Shown here in pieces: positions 58,401-64,000 of a DNA stretch of 64,000 bases. Position 1 is the stretch's first letter. The number at the start of each line of letters is the position of its first letter. The position numbers were made by a program, and so were the translations under genes. Location of the stretch: NCBI GenBank assembly GCA_000585075.1, contig JEMY01000033.1:1-64000 (forward strand), in the 5' to 3' direction. The DNA is from Candidatus Accumulibacter regalis. GTDB lineage: Bacteria; Pseudomonadota; Gammaproteobacteria; Burkholderiales; Rhodocyclaceae. The notes beneath the pieces are model-generated. The model saw only the letters and a list, made by a program, of their open reading frames with translations, searched no databases and was not told the DNA's origin.

Positions 58401-58535
58401 ACCCGCGAAGAGCGAAAGCACTGCGCTGCGTTGAATGCTGAACACTGCCATCAATGCCCTCCGCCGCTTGCCGATCAATCGCCGCACGGCGACACCGCCG
58501 GCCCGACGCACAGCCCCCTCCCGGGTGGCAATCAT
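55470..58535 (-). CDS. CHASE-PAS hybrid histidine kinase with two receivers, the first lacking its acceptor Asp
   Basis: A 1021-residue membrane kinase. Arg-rich N-terminus, membrane helix, extracytoplasmic CHASE sensor (about residues 60-340), second helix, PAS (about 395-505), HisKA with FVSTVSHELRTPLTSIRG, HATPase (NLLSNAAKFSPPG, GGSGLGLSISRAL), then REC1 (about 770-885) and REC2 (about 893-1005). REC2 is complete (HVEDDVD, VVILDLGLPDG, SLVKS). REC1 keeps CEDDADV, VVVSGSP and the Lys of WLEKPVD, but the acceptor position reads TLEIGLPDE: the codon at 56127-56129 is Glu. A start at ATG 58451, just before the membrane helix, is an alternative. It is the first gene of the signalling cluster. 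Confidence 0.92.
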   Translation of the reverse strand: MIATREGAVRRAGGVAVRRLIGKRRRALMAVFSIQRSAVLSLFAGLALTVWAAQWAAGVAESEARHEFQQAAAIRALQLKERLDAYEGVLRGLQGFFAGSEEVDRGEFHRYVVRLELKQDLPGVQVVGFARRVPLAEREAFITAVRSDRRLLAEGYPTFAIRPPGERPEYLVIDYTEPPQGNEAAFGLDLLSESERRSAAERARASGAAAATAPITLVQETGRQSSFLLLLPIYRNGASLLTSEERWAAFVGVVYAAFRMGDLARGVFGEDAERLDLRIDDVGLVGAAGGAVADAQPLLRLMPSESRSSPAPYSSEKLFDFADRQWRLRIDAVDAPAAVKRTATAVLAGGALISALVFALLQSFAGSRARALTLADAMTHELRESEARARAVLDNTLDAIITIDEQGLVESFNLAAESLFRYRTEEVLGRNVKMLMPAPYAGEHDGYLSAYRRTGVRKIIGIGREVVGKRSDGSCFPMELAVTEVTVNDRRRFIGLVRDISERKKMEQLKNEFVSTVSHELRTPLTSIRGSLGLLEGGIAGELPPQAKALIGIAATNCDRLVDLINDILDVERIASGRMSFQFATQPLLPLIEQAVAANQGFAVQHDVKLAIVARLAEGSAHIDADRLLQVLANLLSNAAKFSPPGATVDVSLHRRGDRLRIEVVDRGPGIPEEFRARIFDKFSQADGSTTRAKGGSGLGLSISRALVERMGGEIGFNSEPGHGACFWFELPEVASLSGTVPANGGEASADAPRVLVCEDDADVAQLLANLLQRAGYQVDHAASAAMARELLASRQYAAMTLEIGLPDETGVDLLTRLRAAKGGFEVPVVVVSGSPDVLTPTLGGALAVVDWLEKPVDAQRLSAALKRAIRGPASQPTRILHVEDDVDLVHIVAAQFGSRAEIIEARTLSTAKAELATRIFDVVILDLGLPDGSGLDLLPLIQGLAQPPAVVVFSASDAETPLAAQRAVAASLVKSRTSNERLVQIVHGLTRSAARAEPGRRARLADEDVTKNEKENDDEC

Positions 58536-58707
58536 TCAATAACCGCGTCACCAGTATAGGTGTGACAGTGAACCACGGTCAATCAAGGTCCTGGCACGCC
58601 GCGCGGCGCCTCCCCCGGCAATCGTCGTCTGCCGCCACCTGATCGATCGGCAGCTTGTCCGAGTGCCGCCTTGCGCGCACACTGGCGGCCTTCAAGGGAG
58701 CCCGCGC

Positions 58708-59283
58708 ATGGCACTGAAAGCGACCATTTTCAAAGCTGAACTCACCATCTCCGACACCGATCGCGGCTACTACGCGACGCACGCCCTGACCATCGCCCGC
58801 CACCCCTCCGAAACCGACGAACGCATGATGGTGCGCCTCCTGGCGTTCGCCCTGAACGCCAGCGACAGCCTGCAGTTCACCACCGGGCTGTCCACCGAAG
58901 GCGAACCCGATCTCTGGCAAAAATCAGCAACCAACGAAATTGACCTGTGGATCGACGTCGGCCTGCCCGACGAAAGACATCTGCGCAAGGCCTGCGGCCG
59001 CGCGCGGCAAGTGGTCGTCTATGCCTATGGTGGCAGCAAGGCAGGCCTCTGGTGGGCCAGGGTCGGCCAGGCGCTCGAGCGCTTCGACAACCTCAGCGTC
59101 TTCGAGCTGACGCGCGCCACGACCGGCGAACTTGCCGCTCTCAGCCAACGCGGGATGAGCATCACCTGCATGGTCGGCGACGGCGGCATCTGGCTGAGCG
59201 ATGCCGGCAACAACGTCAGCGTCGAGCCGGCAGCGTGGATGAATTCCCGCCCTGGGAAGCAGGGATCCGCAAACGGGCGCTGA
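58708..59283 (+). CDS. yaeQ: YaeQ family protein
   Basis: A 191-residue protein matching YaeQ along its length: MALKATIFKAELTISDTDRG, LTIARHPSETDERMMVRLLA, GEPDLWQK, DLWIDVGLPDERHLRKAC and VVYAYGG. YaeQ has a PD-(D/E)XK nuclease-like fold of unclear function; one family member was reported to suppress loss of the RfaH factor. The ATG at 58708 follows AAGGGAG; an upstream in-frame start at 58663 lacks conservation. Its stop lies inside a hairpin shared with the convergent gene. Confidence 0.92.
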   Translation: MALKATIFKAELTISDTDRGYYATHALTIARHPSETDERMMVRLLAFALNASDSLQFTTGLSTEGEPDLWQKSATNEIDLWIDVGLPDERHLRKACGRARQVVVYAYGGSKAGLWWARVGQALERFDNLSVFELTRATTGELAALSQRGMSITCMVGDGGIWLSDAGNNVSVEPAAWMNSRPGKQGSANGR

Positions 59284-59301
59284 GCGCGCCGCGGCGCTCA
59301 G
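59280..59301. terminator. Palindrome spanning two convergent stop codons
   Basis: CTGAGCGC (59280-59287) and GCGCTCAG (59294-59301) form a perfect 8 bp hairpin with a 6-base loop. The yaeQ stop (59281-59283) lies in one arm and the AbiEi-like gene stop (59298-59300) in the other. It could act in both directions, although neither side has a T-run. Confidence 0.5.
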
Positions 59302-60365
59302 TGCGGCGGGAAGCGTCCGGCGAGGCGCATGTTATAGATCATTTCGGCCGCTTCGATACAGCGCGCGTTGCCGGTCGCCAGCAGGTCGGCATAGGTCAGT
59401 GCCAGTGGTACCGTGGCAGCGGCCTCGTCGCCGGCGAGCAGCGACGCGCCCCAGAAGGGCTTGCGCAACTCGACCAGATGCTCGTACGCCGCCGGACCGG
59501 CGGCTTCGATCCCCTGCTCGGCAAGCAGGCGCGCAGGCAGCTTGTCACCGTAGAGGGTCAGCACGCCGGGTGTCCGCCCATTCGGCATCAGCTCGCCCAG
59601 GAGCAGGGCGGCCGCCGCCTCACCACCCCAGCGCGCATGCGCGGGGTTCAGTGACCATGCACGCCAGTCGTCGAAGTGCCGTGCGAGATAGCGGTCGCTG
59701 AGCGTCTTGCCGCGCAAGCCGAGCGCATACCCCTGCGCCCACTCGTCGAGCAGACGCTTGCTGGCGACAAGGCAACGCTGTTTGCCGGTGACCACCAGGG
59801 CGCCGTGCTGCTGCAGGTCGGCGACGACCGCCGGCAACGAGCCAAGGGCGACGTCGGCAGCAGCGGCAATGCTGCGGTACGGCGCGGCCGCCAACTGCGG
59901 ATCGCAGAGCAAGGCGAAGAGCACCTTCAGCCGGGCAATGGGGAAGCGGCGGCTGGCTCGCGCGGCGAAGTCCCTGGAGCGCAGCTTGCGCCCGCTGACA
60001 AAGACAAAAAGGCCACCACCCTCGAGGTAGGCGTTGCCCGCGCCATCGGCGAATGGCTGCTCCTGTTCACGCAGTTGATCGGCCAGTGGCGCCGTCACGC
60101 AGGGGGTGAGCAACAGTGGCGAAGGCCGGCCGCCGCCGCTCGCGTGGCGTAGTTGCGCCAGCACGGCGCCGAGGGACTCGGGCGTCAGCCGGCCCTTGAC
60201 CAGGGCCATGAAGTCATGGCCGCTCCTCCCCTTGCTGATCGTCAGGCAAGTCGCCGACGCTTGCCGCTCGTCGCCGGCCGGGCTATGCACCTCGACCGTC
60301 AAGCCATGCCCGCGCAGCGCTTGTACGACGGTGTCGAGAAGGGTCTCCTGCTCGTACTCGCTCAT
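59298..60365 (-). CDS. AbiEi-like winged-helix regulator (type IV antitoxin family), solitary
   Basis: A 355-residue protein. The central part has KLRSRDFAARASRRFPIARLK and a winged-helix-like stretch (VLFALLCDPQLAAAPYRSIAAAADVALGS in two halves, about residues 155-205). The C-terminal part matches AbiEi-type proteins of type IV toxin-antitoxin systems (WGGEAAAALLLG, PGVLTLYGDKLPARLL, VPLALTYADLLATGNARCIE). Usually an AbiEii nucleotidyltransferase toxin follows; here the next gene is a convergent yaeQ, so the gene is an orphan. ATG 60365 is preferred to the start 18 bp upstream. A large palindrome just upstream is a likely operator. The family call is from memory of the pattern and is moderate. 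Confidence 0.65.
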   Translation of the reverse strand: MSEYEQETLLDTVVQALRGHGLTVEVHSPAGDERQASATCLTISKGRSGHDFMALVKGRLTPESLGAVLAQLRHASGGGRPSPLLLTPCVTAPLADQLREQEQPFADGAGNAYLEGGGLFVFVSGRKLRSRDFAARASRRFPIARLKVLFALLCDPQLAAAPYRSIAAAADVALGSLPAVVADLQQHGALVVTGKQRCLVASKRLLDEWAQGYALGLRGKTLSDRYLARHFDDWRAWSLNPAHARWGGEAAAALLLGELMPNGRTPGVLTLYGDKLPARLLAEQGIEAAGPAAYEHLVELRKPFWGASLLAGDEAAATVPLALTYADLLATGNARCIEAAEMIYNMRLAGRFPPH

Positions 60366-60382
60366 TCCTGGCCACCACCGCA

Positions 60383-60450
60383 AGTCATGAACAAGTCGCG
60401 ATTATGAACGCAGAGCCGCCAGCGTTCAATATTTCTGCTTGTTCATGACT
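60383..60450. promoter_or_regulatory. 68 bp concentric palindrome upstream of the AbiEi-like gene
   Basis: AGTCATGAACAAG (60383-60395) and CTTGTTCATGACT (60438-60450) are perfect inverted repeats. TGAACGC (60405-60411) and GCGTTCA (60422-60428) form a second pair with exactly the same centre (60416.5). The ATGAAC/GTTCAT half-sites are spaced 17 bp within each half. It starts 18 bp before the regulator ATG, so autoregulatory binding is likely; it could also end the DUF2917 transcript. Confidence 0.7.
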
Positions 60451-60467
60451 GGCAGTGCGCACAGACC

Positions 60468-60827
60468 TCAGGCTCCGACCTGCCGCGAACAAAGAGGCAG
60501 CGGGCTTTCCGGGTGGCGGTCGAGGAGTGGCGAGCCACGAAGCCGCTGCCAGATTCCGTGCACGGGAGCGAGCAACAGCCGCTGCCACGGCTTCGCCGCC
60601 GGCTCGAAGCGAACGCGCCCCTTGCCAATGGCCTCGAGCAGGGCGAGTCCGCTGCCGCGCACCAGGTGGCTCTCGCCGGCGGCGAGCAGGATATCGCCGG
60701 CTTCACCTTCGACGGTCAGCCAGACCCGGCCTGCGGTGCAGATGACGCGCACGCCTCTGGCCGACATCAGCCTGATCGGTGCGTTGTGAGCGAGATACAA
60801 CTCGCTGTTGTACAAATCGAAGTCCAT
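60468..60827 (-). CDS. DUF2917 domain protein
   Basis: A 119-residue protein whose N-terminal 65 residues form a small cupin-like beta domain of the DUF2917 type (ELYLAHNAPIRL, GVRVICTAGRVWLTVEGEAGD, ESHLVRGSGLALLEAIG). The remainder is basic and Pro/Leu-rich. The ATG at 60827 follows GGGAGC. It diverges from a MocR-type regulator gene 153 bp away, the usual context of this family, and is probably controlled by it. Function is unknown. Confidence 0.8.
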   Translation of the reverse strand: MDFDLYNSELYLAHNAPIRLMSARGVRVICTAGRVWLTVEGEAGDILLAAGESHLVRGSGLALLEAIGKGRVRFEPAAKPWQRLLLAPVHGIWQRLRGSPLLDRHPESPLPLCSRQVGA

Positions 60828-60884
60828 GGCCAGCTCCCGTGTTTCTGTTCCGATGCGACACAGTGTAGGCCGGCCGGCCTTGAT

Positions 60885-60970
60885 AATACAGTTACAAAAA
60901 GGCAAAATTGTGACCAGCACAATTTTCTACCTTGCAAACTGTACCGATCGAGATCAGCAACAACTGTATT
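60885..60970. promoter_or_regulatory. Operator region between DUF2917 and mocR genes
   Basis: The AT-rich centre of the 153 bp divergent spacer holds a perfect palindrome AAAATTGTG-ACCAG-CACAATTTT (60904-60926). Around it are three half-sites: TACAGTT at 60887-60893 and AACTGTA at 60937-60943 and 60962-60968; the outer two extend to a 9 bp inverted pair (AATACAGTT/AACTGTATT). This is consistent with binding of the MocR protein encoded at its right edge. Confidence 0.7.
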
Positions 60971-60980
60971 GGTGGAGCCG

Positions 60981-62399
60981 ATGGAACACGAACTTCTGCG
61001 CTACGAACGACTGGCCGAGGATCTGAGCAGCATCATCGCCGGTGGCAATCTGCGCCCTGGCGAACGCCTGCCGTCGGTACGGCGCCTGTCGCGCGAGCGG
61101 CAGCTGTCGGTGTCGACGGTACTGCAGGCACTGCATCAGCTCGAAGACCGCGGGCTCGTCGAGGCTCGACCGCAATCCGGCTATTTCGTCCGCCATGCAC
61201 CCGCGCCACACGAGCAGCCGAACGCACGCTCGACCCCCGAAGAAGCCGTCCCGGTAGATGTCAGCCAGCGCCTGATACGCGTGCTGCAGACGGGCGGCAG
61301 GCCGGGCGTGGCGCCGCTGGGCGCCGCCCTGCCCGCGTCCACCCTGCTGCCCCTGGGGGCGCTGCAGCGACTCTACGGCAGCGTCGCGCGGCGGCACCCG
61401 CGGCTGCTCGAAGGCGCCAGCCACATCAACATGGATGAAGCGGCGCTGACCCGTCAGCTGGTGCTGCGCTCGGTCGGCTGGGCCGGACCGCTGGCGGCCA
61501 ACGAGTTCGTCATCACCAACTCGTGCACCGAAGCACTGGGACTGTGCCTGCGCGCGGTGACCCAGCGCGGAGACACGGTGGTCGTCGAGTCGCCGACCTA
61601 CCACCTGATGCTCCAGTTGCTGGAAACGCTGGGCCTGAAAGCGCTGGAGATCCCGACCGATCCGCGCACCGGCCTGTCGATCGAGGCGCTCGATGTGGCC
61701 ACCCGCGACGGCCAGGTAAGCGCCTGCCTGCTGGTCCCCAACGCCAGCAACCCGCTCGGAAGCATGATGCCCGACGAGCACAAGCGCCGACTGGCGAAGC
61801 TGACAGCCGAACGCGGCGTGGCGGTGATCGAAGACGACATCTACGGCGACCTGTACTTTGGCAGCAAGCCGCCGCGCCCGATCAAGGCTTTCGACAAAGC
61901 CGGCAACGTGCTCCTCTGCTCGTCGTTTTCCAAGTCCCTGTCACCCGCCCTGCGCCTCGGTTTCGTCGCCGCCGGCCGCTATCGGCGACAGGTCGCGCTG
62001 CACAAGACCGTGAGTAGCGGCGGCACCAACCCGATCACCCAGCTGGTCGTCGCCGAGTACCTCGAATCGGGTTCCTACGATCGACACCTGCGTAGCCTGC
62101 GCCGCATCTACGAGCGCCAGGTCGACGCCATGCGCGCGGCGGTGGCCAGGCATTTCCCGCCGGCAACGCGGATGACGCAGCCGCTCGGCGGTTTCGTGCT
62201 GTGGGTCGAACTGCCCGACCAGGTCGATACCACCGCCCTCTACGACCGCGCCATTGCTGCCGGCGTCGCCTATGTGCCCGGCGAACTGTTCTCGGCCAGC
62301 GGCATGTACCGCAACTGCCTGCGTCTCAACTGCGGCAACCCGCATACGCCGGCGATCGAGGACGCCGTTCGCCGCCTCGGCGAGTTACTGGCGTCGTGA
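60981..62399 (+). CDS. MocR-type (GntR-aminotransferase) transcriptional regulator
   Basis: A 472-residue protein with a GntR winged helix (about residues 8-75: IIAGGNLRPGERLPSVRRLS, STVLQALHQLEDRGLVEARP) fused to a fold-type I aminotransferase domain (about 110-470). The PLP lysine is in CSSFSKSLSPALRLGFV, with VVESPTYHLML and LLVPNASNPLG upstream. MocR proteins use PLP or an amino compound as effector to control a neighbouring gene, here probably the divergent DUF2917 gene and itself. The ATG at 60981 follows GGTGGAG. Confidence 0.9.
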   Translation: MEHELLRYERLAEDLSSIIAGGNLRPGERLPSVRRLSRERQLSVSTVLQALHQLEDRGLVEARPQSGYFVRHAPAPHEQPNARSTPEEAVPVDVSQRLIRVLQTGGRPGVAPLGAALPASTLLPLGALQRLYGSVARRHPRLLEGASHINMDEAALTRQLVLRSVGWAGPLAANEFVITNSCTEALGLCLRAVTQRGDTVVVESPTYHLMLQLLETLGLKALEIPTDPRTGLSIEALDVATRDGQVSACLLVPNASNPLGSMMPDEHKRRLAKLTAERGVAVIEDDIYGDLYFGSKPPRPIKAFDKAGNVLLCSSFSKSLSPALRLGFVAAGRYRRQVALHKTVSSGGTNPITQLVVAEYLESGSYDRHLRSLRRIYERQVDAMRAAVARHFPPATRMTQPLGGFVLWVELPDQVDTTALYDRAIAAGVAYVPGELFSASGMYRNCLRLNCGNPHTPAIEDAVRRLGELLAS

Positions 62400-62659
62400 G
62401 GCCACCCGCAAACGCGTTACCGCTCGACAAGGAAGTCGGGGAGTGCCGAATGACCTGCCCAGCGACGGCACCGCCACGCGCGGCGCGGCCCTGAGTGGCC
62501 GGCGGCAGATACCGGAGACCCAGCGACAACGGCACCTTCCGCGAGCGCAAGCGCGACCGGATAAGGGCCGCAACCCGCCCGCGTCGAGTGGTCGCGAGGG
62601 CTCACGTCCGGAAGCATTCGCGTGCTCGCCTTTGTCATAGGAGTGGGCTAGAATCACGC

Positions 62660-64000
62660 ATGCCTCTGATTGAACTCAGCCTGCTTCTTCTTCTGGCCAT
62701 CGCCGTCGGCGGTGCGCTCGTCCATTGGACACCGCTGCCGTTGCCGATCCTGCTGGTGGTCGTCGGCGTGGTGGCGTCGTTCCTGCCCGGACTGGGCAGC
62801 GTCGAAGTCGATCCGGAGCTGTTCCTGCTCCTGTTCATCCCGCCGATTCTCTTTGCCGATGCCTGGGTCTTGCCGCGTCGCGACTTCGTGCATACGCTCA
62901 AGCCGGTGCTGCTGCTGGCGCTGGGCTTGGTCGTTCTGACCGTCGTCGTCGTCGGCTACGCGATGCACTGGCTGATCCCGGCGATGCCACTGGCCGTGGC
63001 CTTCACGCTCGGGGCGATCGTTTCGCCGACCGACGCCGTGGCCACCGTGGCGACCACCCAGTTGCTGCCCCTGCCCGCGCGCATCGTGCATATCGTCAAT
63101 GCCGAAAGCCTGCTCAACGACGCGTCGGGACTGGTCGCTTTCAAACTCGCCGTCGCCGCGGCAGCGACCGGGCTGTTCTCGTCGACGGCGGTCGCCGGCA
63201 ACTTCGTACACCTCGCCGGCGGCGGCATCATCATCGGCATCGCCGTCGAGTGGGTCGGGCGCGAATTGCGCCAGCGGCTGATTCGTCTGCACGCTGGCGA
63301 CCCGGTGCTGCAGACGCTGCTGACGATATTGATACCCTACGGGGCCTACCTTGCCGCCGAGGCGCTGCACGTTTCCGGAATCCTGGCGGTGGTGGCCGCC
63401 GGACTGTGGGCCAGCGGCCAGGAAGTGAAAGGCCTGACCGCCGACGCCCGCCAGCACGCGCGCGAGGTCTGGCGGATGCTGTCCTACGTTCTCAACGGCG
63501 CCGTGTTCGTTCTCCTCGGGCTGCAGTTGCGCCGCATGCTGAGCGGCGTCGATGACTTCGCGCCCCTCGATCTGGTGCTCTATGCCCTGGTTCTGTGGGC
63601 GCTGTTGATGGTGCTGCGCATCGCCTGGGTGTGGACCTCTGCGCACCTGCGCTTTCGTCTGCGCTGGGGGTGGACCGGCAGCACGACGGGGCCCGACCCG
63701 AAACGCCTGCTGCTCGTCAGCTGGGCGGCGGTGCGCGGCTCGATCACGCTGGCCACGGCGCTATCGGTGCCAGCCGTGGTGGCCGCCGGAACGCCCTTTC
63801 CCGAACGCGACCTGGTCGTCTTTCTGGCGGCGGCAACGATCATCCTGACCCTGGCGTTCAACGGCGTGCCGCTTCCCTGGCTGATCCGCAAGCTCGCTCT
63901 GAACAGCGACGAAGACAGCCCCAACGAGGAACGCACCGCCCGCGCCGAAATCGCGCGCGCGGCGCTCGCTGCCGTCGCCGACGTCGCCAGCGACCTCACC
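62660..64000 (+). CDS. CPA1-family Na+/H+ antiporter (cut by window edge)
   Basis: 447 codons are present and the frame is still open at the end of the window. About 12 hydrophobic segments are seen. Family features: ELFLLLFIPPILFADAW, TLGAIVSPTDAVATVA and VNAESLLNDASGLVAFKLA, the last two carrying the aspartates of the ion-binding site, and SWAAVRGSITLATALSVP. NhaP/NHE-type antiporters exchange Na+ (or K+) for H+ at the inner membrane. The cytoplasmic tail begins about residue 415. The 260 bp before it contains no recognisable gene. Confidence 0.9.
   Translation, partial: MPLIELSLLLLLAIAVGGALVHWTPLPLPILLVVVGVVASFLPGLGSVEVDPELFLLLFIPPILFADAWVLPRRDFVHTLKPVLLLALGLVVLTVVVVGYAMHWLIPAMPLAVAFTLGAIVSPTDAVATVATTQLLPLPARIVHIVNAESLLNDASGLVAFKLAVAAAATGLFSSTAVAGNFVHLAGGGIIIGIAVEWVGRELRQRLIRLHAGDPVLQTLLTILIPYGAYLAAEALHVSGILAVVAAGLWASGQEVKGLTADARQHAREVWRMLSYVLNGAVFVLLGLQLRRMLSGVDDFAPLDLVLYALVLWALLMVLRIAWVWTSAHLRFRLRWGWTGSTTGPDPKRLLLVSWAAVRGSITLATALSVPAVVAAGTPFPERDLVVFLAAATIILTLAFNGVPLPWLIRKLALNSDEDSPNEERTARAEIARAALAAVADVASDLT

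Overview
The window is GC-rich DNA with very dense coding and many 1-14 bp gene overlaps. CheZ, tandem CheV, FliW, Tex, a MocR regulator beside DUF2917, CHASE2 cyclase, short type IV pilin and NSS transporter together suggest a betaproteobacterium, probably Rhodocyclales (Accumulibacter/Dechloromonas-like). That placement is an inference from gene content; there is no rRNA in the window.

Layout. 1-5480 (minus): chemotaxis genes, transcribed MCP, cheV, cheV, cheY, cheZ, cheA; cheA runs off the left edge. 5604-9160 (minus): fliW, a FecR-domain protein, an OmpA-like lipoprotein and a CHASE2 adenylate cyclase, overlapping end to end. 9352-15031 (plus): tex, a HAD phosphatase and a SWIM/SNF2 helicase. 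15060-15853: gene debris, namely a 5'-truncated Rpn/DUF4351 gene followed by a diverged second copy of the helicase C-terminus.

15957-36291: a surface-glycan island. It holds divergent fcl/gmd for GDP-L-fucose, an FAD oxidoreductase, seven glycosyltransferase-type proteins, a Wzx-like flippase, two small methyltransferases, two large GT-C-like membrane proteins, a PmtA/KsgA-like methyltransferase, an LTA-synthase-like sulfatase-fold enzyme and GtrA. Much of it looks less GC-rich than its flanks. 36433-39024: an ABC-2 exporter with an unknown membrane-anchored protein encoded between its ATPase and permease genes. 39096-39706: a very short type IV pilin with a separately encoded secreted partner, behind a sigma-54-like promoter. 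39913-43095: a large multi-PAS histidine kinase containing two simple-sequence tracts.

43353-48285: a DMT exporter, an NSS symporter and a polar amino-acid ABC importer whose operon is interrupted by a REP-like repeat. 48410-58535 (minus): seven signalling genes that read as a phosphorelay ending in a GGDEF-EAL-REC protein: hybrid kinase, REC, Hpt, REC-PAS-GAF kinase, NarL regulator, REC and PAS-GAF-PAS-GGDEF-EAL-REC. The first receiver of the hybrid kinase has Glu in place of the phospho-acceptor Asp. 58708-64000: yaeQ, an orphan AbiEi-like regulator with a 68 bp concentric palindrome upstream, a divergent DUF2917/mocR pair with a palindromic operator region, and a CPA1 Na+/H+ antiporter cut by the right edge.

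No tRNA, rRNA, CRISPR array or intact insertion sequence was recognised.
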